A stretch of DNA of 64,000 nucleotides, taken from the NCBI GenBank assembly GCA_944385105.1, contig CALWVR010000011.1, positions 124,001 through 188,000 on the forward strand. Direction: 5' to 3'. Numbering within the stretch: the first letter of the stretch is position 1; every line of letters starts with the position of its first letter. Positions 10,138 through 18,977 of this stretch are shown here, in pieces. Source of the stretch: an uncultured Clostridia bacterium (GTDB taxonomy: Bacteria > Bacillota > Clostridia > Oscillospirales > Acutalibacteraceae). Position numbers and translations under genes: made by a program. The notes under the pieces are model-generated. The model was not told the DNA's origin and did not search any database. It saw only the letters and a list, made by a program, of their open reading frames with translations.

Positions 10138-10445
10138 ACAAGATACCTCTTTTTCTTAATTATAATAGCAATATTAGCTTTAAATTTTAGTAATAATAGT
10201 AGGGGCTGTTAATTTGTTAAAACTTGCTTGAATCTTTAATGGACATGCGCTTTGTATTTTTTTTAAGGGATGTTTTTTTATTGTTGAAAGTTTTTTGGTT
10301 TTCCTCAGTCTGTTTTTATTTTCAACTGACCTGTTAAAAACTTTTTGTTGAATGTTGAAAATAAGTTAATATTTTTTATGTCCTGATTTTTTCTATTTAA
10401 CAGCTTTTGTTGATATGTTGAAAATATTTTAACTATTCAACATAT
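10138..10445. other. oriC: Replication origin candidate (dnaA-dnaN intergenic)
   Basis: No gene. It contains, from dnaA towards dnaN, a cluster of TGTTGAAAA-like nonamers in both orientations, a GGGGC cluster (10202-10206), a DnaA-trio (10188-10202) and an AT-rich stretch up to the dnaN ribosome site. The nonamers read on the plus strand are 10282 (one mismatch), 10353 and 10416 (exact), 10346 and 10408 (two mismatches), and the reverse orientation at 10318 and 10436 (partial). They differ from canonical TTATCCACA at two positions. The box-GC-trio-AT order in the dnaA to dnaN direction matches the B. subtilis basal unwinding system. Origin assignment is strong from context; the identity of the nonamers as DnaA boxes is inference. 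Confidence 0.75.
10188..10206 (+). promoter_or_regulatory. DnaA-trio and GC cluster
   Basis: Plus strand TAG-TAA-TAA-TAG-TAG followed by GGGC. Read 3' to 5' this is five consecutive units of the [G/A]A[T/A] DnaA-trio, the element on which DnaA filaments assemble on single-stranded DNA, placed next to a GC-rich step as in B. subtilis. Confidence 0.7.
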
Positions 10446-11765
10446 CTATCTATCTCTTATATTTTTTATAATGTCTTCTATCATGGCTTTTGTTTTTGGG
10501 TCCTTTGACATTGTTTTTTCTACTTGTTGTATTGCGTATACCACAGTTGAGTGATCTCTTCCTCCAAATTCACTCCCTATTGCGTTCATGGACATTTGGG
10601 TTATTTCACGTGTTACATACATAGCTGTTTGCCTTGCATTTGAAATGTTCGATGCCCTTCTTGATGATCTTATTTCACTTTGTGTTACTCCGTACGTTTT
10701 TGCAACTTCTTCGATTATCTTTTCTACTGTTAGTGGTGGTGGCTGATCATTATTTAGTATGTCTGATATGGCAGCTTGTGCTGTCGCCATACCAGGAGTG
10801 TCCCCTTGGAGCAGGTAGTAAGCTTTCATCTTTTTTACCGCACCCTCAAGTTGCCTTATATTTACTTTTAATTTTGTAGCTATATACTCAGATACATTGT
10901 TTGGTATTTCTATATCTAATAATTCAGCTTTCCTTTTTATTATTGCTATCCTTGTTTCAAAGTCTGGCGGCTGAATGTCTGCTATTAAGCCCCATTCAAA
11001 CCTTGTTCTTAGCCTATCTTCCAATGTTTGAATCTCTTTTGGTGGCCTATCAGATGTTAATACTATTTGTTTATTTGCTTCATATAGGGTATTGAATGTG
11101 TGGAAAAATTCTTCTTGAGTAGAGTCTTTTCCCGCAATAAACTGAATGTCATCTACTAAGAGAATGTCAGTTTGACGATATTTTTGGTGAAATTCTCGCG
11201 TTGTTCCTTTTCTTATAGAGTCAATAAGCTCATTTGTAAACTCATCCCCCTTTATATAAAGGGTCTTCATGTTTGGATGGGACTTTTTTATATCATTGCA
11301 TATTGCATATAATAAGTGTGTTTTCCCGAGCCCTGAGTTTCCATATATAAAAAGAGGATTATAAGACCCCGCTGGATTTGCAGCTACTGCCAAGGATGCA
11401 GCGTGCGCAAATTTATTAGATGACCCAACAATATATGTGTCAAATGTCAGCTCTGGAACAGCATCAATTGCTAAGCTATCGTTCTTTGATACTTTCTTTT
11501 CATGAAAGGAATTCGGAGTAACAAAACAAATATTTATTCCATTTGATCCAAATATTTCTTCAAAAGCACTGTTTAAAAGCGGTGTGTAACACCTTGTTAA
11601 TGTCTGTTTGTGGAATTCATTAGGGACCATAAGTGTTGCGTCGCCTGTGTCAAAGTCGATTTTTACAGGTTCAATACGGCTTATCCAAGTTTTATATGCA
11701 ACGTCTGTAATTCTGGTTTTACAGTACGAGCAAATTAGTTCCCACGCTTCATTAAAAGATTCCAT
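10446..11765 (-). CDS. dnaA: Chromosomal replication initiator DnaA
   Basis: Binds oriC, melts it and recruits the helicase. The 439-residue protein has domain I at 1-80, Walker A GNSGLGKT near 145, Walker B DILLVDDIQF near 205, and domain IV with the DnaA signature GGRDHSTVVYA near 400. The base-contacting loop reads DHST, where many DnaA proteins have DHTT. The ATG follows GGAGGG at a rather long spacing of about 11 nt, which may lower expression. It is transcribed away from rpmH, with dnaN downstream. Confidence 0.97.
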   Translation of the reverse strand: MESFNEAWELICSYCKTRITDVAYKTWISRIEPVKIDFDTGDATLMVPNEFHKQTLTRCYTPLLNSAFEEIFGSNGINICFVTPNSFHEKKVSKNDSLAIDAVPELTFDTYIVGSSNKFAHAASLAVAANPAGSYNPLFIYGNSGLGKTHLLYAICNDIKKSHPNMKTLYIKGDEFTNELIDSIRKGTTREFHQKYRQTDILLVDDIQFIAGKDSTQEEFFHTFNTLYEANKQIVLTSDRPPKEIQTLEDRLRTRFEWGLIADIQPPDFETRIAIIKRKAELLDIEIPNNVSEYIATKLKVNIRQLEGAVKKMKAYYLLQGDTPGMATAQAAISDILNNDQPPPLTVEKIIEEVAKTYGVTQSEIRSSRRASNISNARQTAMYVTREITQMSMNAIGSEFGGRDHSTVVYAIQQVEKTMSKDPKTKAMIEDIIKNIRDR

Positions 11766-12148
11766 ACTTTGTTTATCCCTCCGGAAAATTTTTTGGTTCT
11801 TATTAAAACTTGCGTTGGTATTTACATTAATGCTAGTTTAATTTTATACTCCATTTTTTGAAAATCAAAACCAAGCCTTAGTATAGCGATGTTTTTTCGC
11901 ACACCAAGACCTTTTTACTACAAGATAAAATTATACATCCTATAGCATAACACAAATTGCTTTACTTTTCAAACAAGATTTTTAAAGTTTATTATAAAGC
12001 TTTATAATAGTACAATAAATTCGTTATAAGTTTACGTTTAGAAGACAATGTATAGAATTTTTTTTGTTTTGGGTCCGTTGACAACCATGCATACTTTGAT
12101 ATATAATGTTAAACTGAAAGGTTATATTTTAGAAGGGAGGTACTTACT
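11766..12148. other. Divergent dnaA-rpmH intergenic region
   Basis: About 380 bp, AT-rich, with no gene. It holds the rpmH promoter at its right end and must hold the dnaA promoter, which I could not place with confidence. I looked for TTATCCACA-type boxes and for the TGTTGAAAA motif and found no convincing copy, unlike the dnaN side. Confidence 0.6.
12078..12107 (+). promoter_or_regulatory. rpmH promoter
   Basis: TTGACA (12078-12083), 18-bp spacer, TATAAT (12102-12107). Both hexamers are exact consensus. Predicted start is near 12114, 35 nt before the rpmH start codon. Confidence 0.8.
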
Positions 12149-12283
12149 TTGTTAAGAACGTATCAGCCAAAAAAACGTCATAGAAAAAAAGAACATGGTT
12201 TTAGAAAAAGAATGTCAGACAGAAATGGTCGAAAGGTATTAGCACGAAGAAGAGCAAAGGGTAGGCATAAGCTGTCATATTAA
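12149..12283 (+). CDS. rpmH: 50S ribosomal protein L34
   Basis: A 44-residue, very basic protein: [18 protein letters not shown] then a [16 protein letters not shown] stretch, diagnostic of L34. Start is TTG with AAGGGAGGT 7 nt upstream. It opens the conserved rpmH-rnpA-yidD-yidC-jag series and has a strong consensus promoter, as expected for a ribosomal gene next to the origin. A hairpin after the stop may limit read-through into rnpA. Confidence 0.97.
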   Translation: MLRTYQPKKRHRKKEHGFRKRMSDRNGRKVLARRRAKGRHKLSY

Positions 12284-12288
12284 TAAAA

Positions 12289-12317
12289 AGGCCACTTTAG
12301 CTCGGTGGTCTTTTTTA
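12289..12317 (+). terminator. Terminator or attenuator after rpmH
   Basis: AGGCCAC pairs with GTGGTCT (one G-T pair) around a 9-nt loop, followed by a T tract. It likely lowers rnpA expression relative to rpmH. Confidence 0.75.
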
Positions 12318-12351
12318 TTCATTTTTGTTTTTGGAGGCTACAGTTCTTTAT

Positions 12352-12690
12352 ATGAATAAGATTATTACCTTAAAGAAAAACAAAGAATTTAATAGGTTAT
12401 ATTCAAAAGGAAAAGCCTATGTATCAAAGTCTTTAATTTTATATGTTTTACCTAATAGATCTTGCGAAAAACGAATTGGAATTACTACAAGCAAAAAAAT
12501 AGGAAAGGCTGTAGACCGCAATAGAGCACGACGTGTTATAAAAGAGTCGTATAGAGAGGTTTTGAAAAATATAAAACCGGGATACGATCTTGTTTTTGTC
12601 GCTCGAAAGAAAACTACACGCATAAAAAGTACAAAAGTTTTAAGTATAATGAAGGAACAATTAAAAGAAGCCGGAGTTTTTATTAGTTAA
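12352..12690 (+). CDS. rnpA: Ribonuclease P protein component
   Basis: Protein cofactor of RNase P, which trims tRNA 5' ends. 112 residues from the ATG at 12352; the upstream in-frame TTG codons are not preceded by a ribosome site and would add a non-conserved leader. The family pattern is clear: an N-terminal LKKNKEFNRLYSKGK, then the RNA-binding DRNRARRVIKESYR (the RNR motif). GGAGG is present but about 14 nt from the ATG, an unusually long spacing. Confidence 0.95.
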   Translation: MNKIITLKKNKEFNRLYSKGKAYVSKSLILYVLPNRSCEKRIGITTSKKIGKAVDRNRARRVIKESYREVLKNIKPGYDLVFVARKKTTRIKSTKVLSIMKEQLKEAGVFIS

Positions 12691-12726
12691 AGGAAAGGAT
12701 GGAAGAATTATTTTAGATTCGCTTTT

Positions 12727-12957
12727 ATGATACGAGATTTTTTTATTAAATGCATAGAGTTTTATCAAAAGAAAATATCGCCAATAAAATCACCTAGATG
12801 CAAATATTTTCCAACATGCTCAAGCTATGGAATAGAAGCTTTAAAAATACATGGAGTAATAAAGGGTGGTTTTTTGACGTTTTATAGAATTCTTCGATGC
12901 AATCCTTTTTCAAGTGGTGGATATGATCCTGTCCCTTTGAAAAAGACGAAGAAATAG
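12727..12957 (+). CDS. yidD: Membrane protein insertion efficiency factor YidD
   Basis: Small 76-residue protein that assists YidC. It has the conserved cysteine pattern [11 protein letters not shown], then [18 protein letters not shown] see no Shine-Dalgarno sequence in the usual window before the ATG, only a GGAAAGGATGG stretch about 25 nt upstream; translation may depend on coupling from rnpA, which ends 36 bp earlier. Confidence 0.94.
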   Translation: MIRDFFIKCIEFYQKKISPIKSPRCKYFPTCSSYGIEALKIHGVIKGGFLTFYRILRCNPFSSGGYDPVPLKKTKK

Positions 12958-12998
12958 CTTTATTTTAATATGGAGAAATATGGAGGACTTTCTAAAGT

Positions 12999-13985
12999 AT
13001 GAATTTTTTACAAGGATTGGGAGACTTTTTAGGGCAAATTTTAGGATATGTCTTGTGGTTTTTCTTTGATCTTTTTGATAACTTTGTTCCGGCAATAGTT
13101 ATTTTGACTGTAGTTTTAAGATGCATATCATTCCCTTTTGAACTAAAGTCAAGAAAAGCTATGGCCAAAAATGCAAAGATTTCAATTAAAACAAGGGAAA
13201 TACAAAAAAAGTTTGCCAATAATAAGCAAAAGATGAATGAAGAAATGGCAAAACTCTATGAAAAAGAGGGAGTAAACCCCATGGGGGGATGTTTTCCGCA
13301 GCTTTTTCCGACTTTAGTGTTTCTTGGGATGTATGGAGCAATAGTTAGACCAATAACAAATTTATTTCATGTATCAAATGAAGTATTAAATTCTGCAATT
13401 AATGCAATAAGTACAATTCCGGGAATAAGTAATGCCTATAACTCGCAGTATATACAACTTGAGGTTATAAAGATCTTTCCTAAGATAAGTGAACATTTAA
13501 CAATGTTTACGCCGGAACAAGCCAGCGATATAATGGACTTTAACAAGGGATTTAATTTTTTTGGACTAGACTTATTTGCAATACCAATGTCAAGCAGCTT
13601 TGAATCACTTGCTTGGATTTGGCCGGTACTTGCTGCAATTACTATGGTTTTAAATATTTTTATATCTCAAAGGAAAAATCCGGAAGTTCAAAATTCTGCA
13701 CCTGGATGTATGAAATTTTTACCTTATATGATGTCTTTGATTTTTGTTGGAGTGGTTTTATATGCGCCTGCGGCTTTAGGTGTGTATTATACTTTAAATA
13801 ATATATTAATGTTAATTCAGTCTCAGATAATATCTAAATTTTTTAGTCAAGAATCTATGCTGGTTCGAGAAGAAGCTGCCAGGATAGCAAGACTTGAAAT
13901 AGATGAGGCTAAGGTATTAAGAGTTAATAGTCCTAAAAAGATTTCAGTTGACGACTCATCAAGGTCTAGAAAAAAGAAAAAATAA
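12999..13985 (+). CDS. yidC: Membrane protein insertase YidC/Oxa1 family
   Basis: Inserts proteins into the cytoplasmic membrane alone or with SecYEG. 328 residues with hydrophobic segments near 10-30, 33-46, 100-120, 205-225 and 233-262. The groove arginine lies in VVLRCISFPFELKSRKAM (near 42), followed by the charged coiled-coil hairpin at about 55-92. The N-terminus has no lipobox, unlike B. subtilis SpoIIIJ. The tail is lysine-rich, suited to ribosome contact. It lies between yidD and jag in one transcription unit. Confidence 0.95.
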   Translation: MNFLQGLGDFLGQILGYVLWFFFDLFDNFVPAIVILTVVLRCISFPFELKSRKAMAKNAKISIKTREIQKKFANNKQKMNEEMAKLYEKEGVNPMGGCFPQLFPTLVFLGMYGAIVRPITNLFHVSNEVLNSAINAISTIPGISNAYNSQYIQLEVIKIFPKISEHLTMFTPEQASDIMDFNKGFNFFGLDLFAIPMSSSFESLAWIWPVLAAITMVLNIFISQRKNPEVQNSAPGCMKFLPYMMSLIFVGVVLYAPAALGVYYTLNNILMLIQSQIISKFFSQESMLVREEAARIARLEIDEAKVLRVNSPKKISVDDSSRSRKKKK

Positions 13986-14024
13986 AGTTTTTATAATTAA
14001 TTCTTAAATTAGGGGGACAAGGTC

Positions 14025-14732
14025 TTGATAAAGGAAGCTATAGGCGTAGGAGAAACAGTGAGTTTAGCACAACAGGATGCATGCCAAAAGATGGGTAGGA
14101 TTTTAGGTGATGTACATTTTGAAGTTTTGCAAATGCCGGTCAAGAAGACGTTTGGTCTTTTTGGTGGAAAGTTAGCAAAAGTAAGGGCTTATGTTGAAGT
14201 TTCACCGGCAACGGTTGCAGCTAATTATTTGAAAGATTTGCTCAAGGCATATGGAGTTATAAATTTTGAAATTGAGGTAGAAGACATAGAAGGTGGAGCT
14301 AATTTGCATGTAACAGGAGAAAATGCAAAGATAGCGATTGGCCGAAGAGGGGATATACTTGATGCTATACAATATTTAGTGGGACTTGTTGCGAATGATG
14401 TAAGTGATAACTACTTTCGGCTGACTATAAATATAGGTGATTATAGGGAACGTCGCAAGAAGGTTCTGGAAGATTTAGGCAAGAAGCTTGCATATAGAGT
14501 TTTAAAGACCGGAGAAGCTATTACTCTTGAACCTATGACTCCTTATGAAAGAAAGGTTTTGCACTTATCTATAGAAGAAGTAAAAGGTGTTAAATCTTGG
14601 TCTGAGGGAGAGGATTTGAATAGACATTTGATAGTGGATTTAGATGAAGAAGCTAATCATAAGGATATAGTGAGCAAGAAGAACAGGGGTAATTTTAAAA
14701 AGGAAACCGGAACCTATAAGAATAATTTATAA
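14025..14732 (+). CDS. jag: Jag/KhpB RNA-binding protein
   Basis: KH-R3H RNA-binding protein linked to cell division and elongation control in Firmicutes. 235 residues: Jag N-terminal domain about 1-50 (FGLFGGKLAKVRAYVE), KH-like domain about 78-150 (GRRGDILDAIQYLVG), and R3H domain about 155-215 with the RxxxH signature in ERKVLH. The C-terminal 20 residues are polar. Start is TTG with AGGGGGAC upstream. It ends with a strong terminator 60 bp later, closing the rpmH-jag unit. Confidence 0.93.
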   Translation: MIKEAIGVGETVSLAQQDACQKMGRILGDVHFEVLQMPVKKTFGLFGGKLAKVRAYVEVSPATVAANYLKDLLKAYGVINFEIEVEDIEGGANLHVTGENAKIAIGRRGDILDAIQYLVGLVANDVSDNYFRLTINIGDYRERRKKVLEDLGKKLAYRVLKTGEAITLEPMTPYERKVLHLSIEEVKGVKSWSEGEDLNRHLIVDLDEEANHKDIVSKKNRGNFKKETGTYKNNL

Positions 14733-14790
14733 AAATAAAAAGTTCGGTTGAATTTGAAAATAACTCAAATGATTAAATATTTGATGCGTT

Positions 14791-14820
14791 AAGGTGATTC
14801 AGAGATGGATCACCTTTTTA
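14791..14820 (+). terminator. Terminator after jag
   Basis: AAGGTGAT (14791-14798) pairs perfectly with ATCACCTT (14809-14816), loop 10 nt, followed by T residues. Confidence 0.85.
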
Positions 14821-14829
14821 TACAATAAA

Positions 14830-14860
14830 TTTTCCACAGGTTTTTATTTTACAGTGGAAA
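14830..14860. repeat. Inverted repeat with a DnaA-box-like arm before mnmE
   Basis: TTTTCCACA (14830-14838) fits the relaxed DnaA box TTWTNCACA. TTTCCAC within it is repeated inverted as GTGGAAA (14854-14860). It sits 20 bp upstream of the mnmE start and could be an operator or a weak hairpin. Confidence 0.4.
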
Positions 14861-14881
14861 GTTTTATAGGAAGGAGCAACC

Positions 14882-16249
14882 ATGAAAAAAACAACTATAG
14901 CAGCTATAGCTACTGCGCAGGGACAGGGTGGAATAGGTGTAATTAGAGTTTCGGGAGAAGAGTCTATTGATATTGTGGACAAAATTTTTAAGTCAGTGTC
15001 TGGTAAAAAGGTATCTGACCTTAAAGGATATAGAGCGAGTTATGGAAAGATATATAGTGGAAAGGATATTGTGGATGAAGTTGTAGTGTTGGTATTTAGG
15101 GCTCCGCATAGTTATACGGGAGAAAATATTGTGGAGATTTCTTGTCATGGTGGACTTTATGTAACAAGACAAATATTAAATTTAGTTTTAAAAAATGGAG
15201 CAAGTATTGCAGAACCGGGAGAATTCACTAAGCGGGCTTTCTTAAATGGAAAAATAGATTTAACTGAAGCAGAAGCAGTTATGGGAATAATTGGAGCAAA
15301 GGGAAAAAGTGCTGCAAAGGCTGCAATTGCTGCTCGAGAAGGAGCACTGAGTAAGAAAATAAACTTAATAAAGGATGAATTGGTTAACTTAGCAGCATTT
15401 CTTTCTGTTTGGGCGGACTACCCGGAGGATGATATACCAGAGGTGGAAAGGGAGAGTATTTTAAAAAGACTAAATGTAGTTTGTAAGAGTTTAGAAAAAA
15501 TGATATCCCAATATGACTCAGGTAAGGCTTTGATTGATGGAATTGAGACTGTAATAATAGGTTCACCAAATGTGGGGAAGTCTACGTTAATGAATTTGTT
15601 GTCGGGAACGCAAAGATGCATAGTTACGGATATTCCTGGCACTACGAGAGACATAGTGGAAGAAACTGTAATTTTGGGAGATATAACTCTTAGACTTTCA
15701 GATACAGCAGGAATTAGAGATACTAAAGATCCAGTTGAATTGATTGGTGTAAACTTAGCAAAAAGTAGAGTGAAAAGTGCGCAACTTGTATTGGTTGTAT
15801 TTGACGGAGCTAAGGAGTTGAGTGAGGCGGACAAAAATTTGATTTGCTCTTTGGACTGTGCTAATACTGTAGCTATTATAAATAAGTCAGACCTGCCTAT
15901 GAAAATAGATAGGTCCTTAATAGAGAAGAAAATTAATAATATAGTATATTTGTCGGCAAAGACGGGGAATGGACTAGAGTCGCTCGGTGAAGTTATAACA
16001 AAGGTTGTGGGACTTGCTGATATAGAGCCGTCAAATGGAATATTGGCAACTCAACGGCAATACTTTGCTGCAATTAGTGCTCTAGAGGGTGTAAAAGAAG
16101 CTATAAATGCTGTGACCGGTGGATTTACACTTGATGCTGTAACGGTATCAGTTGAATATGCAGTAGACGAACTATTAAATTTAACAGGGGAAAAAGCAAC
16201 CAAGGTAGTGGTAGATGAAGTTTTTTCAAAGTTTTGTGTGGGAAAATAA
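14882..16249 (+). CDS. mnmE: tRNA uridine-5-carboxymethylaminomethyl GTPase MnmE
   Basis: With MnmG it modifies U34 of tRNAs reading NNA/NNG codons. 455 residues: an N-terminal tetrahydrofolate-binding domain (1-118), a helical domain split around the G domain, and GTPase motifs G1 SPNVGKS near 225, G3 DTAG near 275 and G4 NKSD near 340. The C-terminal CVGK contains the essential cysteine. The ATG has GGAAGGAGC upstream. It is 21 bp before mnmG. Confidence 0.97.
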   Translation: MKKTTIAAIATAQGQGGIGVIRVSGEESIDIVDKIFKSVSGKKVSDLKGYRASYGKIYSGKDIVDEVVVLVFRAPHSYTGENIVEISCHGGLYVTRQILNLVLKNGASIAEPGEFTKRAFLNGKIDLTEAEAVMGIIGAKGKSAAKAAIAAREGALSKKINLIKDELVNLAAFLSVWADYPEDDIPEVERESILKRLNVVCKSLEKMISQYDSGKALIDGIETVIIGSPNVGKSTLMNLLSGTQRCIVTDIPGTTRDIVEETVILGDITLRLSDTAGIRDTKDPVELIGVNLAKSRVKSAQLVLVVFDGAKELSEADKNLICSLDCANTVAIINKSDLPMKIDRSLIEKKINNIVYLSAKTGNGLESLGEVITKVVGLADIEPSNGILATQRQYFAAISALEGVKEAINAVTGGFTLDAVTVSVEYAVDELLNLTGEKATKVVVDEVFSKFCVGK

Positions 16250-16270
16250 AGGCTTTTTGGAGGTAATTTT

Positions 16271-18160
16271 ATGAAGTATTTGGCAGGGACCTATGATATA
16301 ATCGTAATAGGAGCCGGACATGCAGGAATAGAAGCAGCACTAGCAGCTTCTAGGATTGGATGTAAAACTGCGATTTTTACTATAAATATGGATGCTGTAG
16401 GGAATTGTCCATGTAATCCATCTATAGGGGGGACGGCAAAAGGACATTTAGTTCGAGAAATAGATGCGCTTGGCGGCGAAATGGGAAAAACAGCTGATGA
16501 ATGTTTTTTACAAAGTAGAATGTTAAATAAAGGAAAAGGACCGGCGGTTCACTCTTTAAGGGTGCAGATAGATAGAGATAAGTATAGAAGAGTAATGAAA
16601 AGAAAGCTTGAGAGGCAGGAAAATCTTGATTTACGTCAAGCAGAAATTGTAGAGATTGAGAAAACAGATGACGGTATTTGGGAAGTGACTACAAGACTCA
16701 ATGCAGTTTTTAGAACAAAAGCGGTGATAATAGCTACGGGGACATATTTAAGTAGTAAGATTTATATAGGGGAAGTTTCTTATGAAAGTGGGCCGGATGG
16801 AATTTTTCCGGCATCTTTTTTGTCAAAGTCATTAGTGAATTTAGGATTGAGGCTTAGACGTTTTAAAACTGGAACGCCAGCTAGGGTTCTGCGTTCCACA
16901 ATAGACTTCTCAAAGCTTGAGATACAAGAGGGTGATGAGAGAATAGTTCCTTTTTCTTATCATAGTAGGGAAATAGGAGAAAATAAGGTAGTGTGTCATA
17001 TTGGGTACACAAATGAGGAAACAAAGAGAATAATCCTTGAAAATATAAATCGTTCACCTTTATATTCAGGGGAAATAAAAGGTAAGGGACCTAGATATTG
17101 CCCAAGTATAGAGGATAAGGTTGTGAGATTTGCGGATAAAGAGAGACATCAATTTTTTGTAGAACCATGTGGACTTGAAACAGAAGAGATGTATATTCAG
17201 GGAATATCTTCGTCATTGCCGGAAGAAGTTCAAAATAAGTTATATCATAGTATAGAGGGTTTAGAGCACGCATTGTTAATGAGACCGGCGTATGCAATAG
17301 AATATGACTGTGTGGACCCTGTGCAAATGAACGCAACGTTGGAGTTTTCAGAATTACCTGGCCTTTATGGTGCGGGTCAATTTAATGGAAGCTCTGGCTA
17401 CGAGGAAGCAGCGGCGCAAGGACTGATAGCTGGAATAAACGCAGCTTTAAAGATTAAAGGTGAGGAGCCTTTGGCGCTTGATAGGTCCACGTCTTATATT
17501 GGTACGCTTATTGATGATTTAGTAACTAAAGGAGTAAGTGATCCTTATAGGATGATGACGTCTAGGTCTGAATATAGACTAGTCCTTCGTCAAGACAACG
17601 CAGACGAGAGGCTTATGCCATATGGAAGAAAAGTGGGATTAGTGTCGGATTCGATATGGGAAGCTTTTAAAAGTAGGCAAGAAATTAAAAAAGAAGAGTA
17701 TAAAAGGTTGAAAGATGTAGTATTTCAGCCGACGGAAGAGTTAAACAATATAATTGTTTCACGTGAAACAACGCCAATTATTTCCGGAATAAGAATGCTA
17801 GATCTCTTAAAACGACCTCAAATTACATATGAGTGTTTAACTCCTGTCGATAAGACAAGACCTAATGTTGATAAAAGTATATTTGAACAGATTGAAGTTG
17901 AAATAAAGTATGAGGGGTATATAAAGAGACAGCTTTCTCAAATAAATAATATGAGAAGACTTGAGGTAAAAAAATTACCTCATGATGTAGACTATAGCAA
18001 AATAATAGGCTTGAGGTTAGAAGCAATTGAAAAATTGAATTTAGTAAAACCTGAGAATATAGGACAGGCTTCAAGAATATCGGGGGTAAGTCCTGCGGAC
18101 GTGTCTGTACTTTTAATTTGGCTGTCGCAAAATTCCAAAGGAGGTAAAATAAATGAATAA
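16271..18160 (+). CDS. mnmG: tRNA uridine-5-carboxymethylaminomethyl enzyme MnmG
   Basis: FAD enzyme partnering MnmE in wobble uridine modification. 629 residues, normal length. The dinucleotide fold GAGHAGIEAALAA is near 13-25 and the NPSIGGTAKGHLVREIDALGG segment of the family follows (its conserved cysteine lies just before, in NCPC). TTTTGGAGGTAA precedes the ATG. The gene carries a perfect parS palindrome near its 3' end, so selection acts on two layers there. Its last 8 bp overlap rsmG. Confidence 0.97.
   Translation: MKYLAGTYDIIVIGAGHAGIEAALAASRIGCKTAIFTINMDAVGNCPCNPSIGGTAKGHLVREIDALGGEMGKTADECFLQSRMLNKGKGPAVHSLRVQIDRDKYRRVMKRKLERQENLDLRQAEIVEIEKTDDGIWEVTTRLNAVFRTKAVIIATGTYLSSKIYIGEVSYESGPDGIFPASFLSKSLVNLGLRLRRFKTGTPARVLRSTIDFSKLEIQEGDERIVPFSYHSREIGENKVVCHIGYTNEETKRIILENINRSPLYSGEIKGKGPRYCPSIEDKVVRFADKERHQFFVEPCGLETEEMYIQGISSSLPEEVQNKLYHSIEGLEHALLMRPAYAIEYDCVDPVQMNATLEFSELPGLYGAGQFNGSSGYEEAAAQGLIAGINAALKIKGEEPLALDRSTSYIGTLIDDLVTKGVSDPYRMMTSRSEYRLVLRQDNADERLMPYGRKVGLVSDSIWEAFKSRQEIKKEEYKRLKDVVFQPTEELNNIIVSRETTPIISGIRMLDLLKRPQITYECLTPVDKTRPNVDKSIFEQIEVEIKYEGYIKRQLSQINNMRRLEVKKLPHDVDYSKIIGLRLEAIEKLNLVKPENIGQASRISGVSPADVSVLLIWLSQNSKGGKINE
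17755..17770. promoter_or_regulatory. parS: parS site inside mnmG
   Basis: TGTTTCACGTGAAACA, a perfect 16-bp palindrome identical to the Firmicute ParB/Spo0J target, in the mnmG coding region. Confidence 0.95.
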
Positions 18161-18866
18161 CTTTTCTGAAATTGTAATGTATACGCTAAAAAAGTATAAT
18201 AATGTGTTAAAAGACGATGAACTAAATAAGTTTAGTGAGTATGCTAACTTGCTAGTGGAGTGGAATAAAAAAATAAACTTAACTGCAATAACAGATCCTG
18301 AAAATATAGCAATAAAACATTTTTTAGATAGTATTAGTGTTTTTGAAGTGCTAAAGGTGCCTAAGCGTGCGAGGGTGATAGATGTTGGTAGCGGTGCTGG
18401 TTTTCCTGGTGTACCTATGAAAATTGTAAGGCAGGATATAAAAATTACTCTTTTAGATAGTCTTAATAAAAGATTACTCTTTCTAGATGAGCTATTATAT
18501 TCACTAAACCTTAATGGAACTATAATTCATTCAAGAGCCGAGGAGTTATCTAGAAAGCCGGAGCATAGAGAAAAGTATGATATAGCAATTTCCAGAGCGG
18601 TTGCTTCATTAAATGTTTTATCTGAATATTGTATGCCTTTTGTTAAGGTGGGTGGAGTGTTTGTTGCTATGAAGGGGAGTCGAATCAGTGATGAATTAAA
18701 GGATGCTAAAAATGCTATAGATATATTAGGAGGAGAAGTAGATAGTGTAAATAAGTTTTATTTACCAGACGGAAGCCAGAGAAATATTATAATAATAAAA
18801 AAATTAAAAGAAACTGCAACCATTTATCCACGACATGGCTCAAAAATATCGAAAAAAGCTCTATAA
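18153..18866 (+). CDS. rsmG: 16S rRNA (guanine527-N7)-methyltransferase
   Basis: SAM-dependent methylation of G527 in 16S rRNA, near the streptomycin region. 237 residues; the Rossmann SAM motif is VIDVGSGAGFPGVP near 75-88, and ISRAVASLNVL near 150 is a family feature. The ATG has an excellent AAAGGAGGTAAAA site lying inside the mnmG end, giving an 8-bp overlap. A DnaA-box-like TTATCCACG lies at 18824-18832 in its last codons. A short terminator follows. Confidence 0.96.
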   Translation: MNNFSEIVMYTLKKYNNVLKDDELNKFSEYANLLVEWNKKINLTAITDPENIAIKHFLDSISVFEVLKVPKRARVIDVGSGAGFPGVPMKIVRQDIKITLLDSLNKRLLFLDELLYSLNLNGTIIHSRAEELSRKPEHREKYDIAISRAVASLNVLSEYCMPFVKVGGVFVAMKGSRISDELKDAKNAIDILGGEVDSVNKFYLPDGSQRNIIIIKKLKETATIYPRHGSKISKKAL

Positions 18867-18877
18867 TTTTAAAGTTG

Positions 18878-18898
18878 CAACATAAATGTTGTTTTTTT
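18878..18898 (+). terminator. Short terminator after rsmG
   Basis: CAACA/TGTTG 5-bp stem with a TAAA loop, followed by seven T residues. The stem is short and AT-rich, so termination may be partial. Confidence 0.55.
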
Positions 18899-18977
18899 AC
18901 CCTCCATAAAACGGTATTTATTTCTGTTTTACTATGTTATTATTTTACTAAAGATGGACAAGTAGGAGGGGGTAATT

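Noticed and set aside
11766..12148. Main origin in the dnaA-rpmH spacer
   Set aside because: I found no box cluster or DnaA-trio there; these features are on the dnaN side. A secondary role is not excluded.
15418..15834. Minus-strand frame of 138 codons
   Set aside because: Lies wholly inside mnmE, opposite conserved GTPase codons; a shadow.
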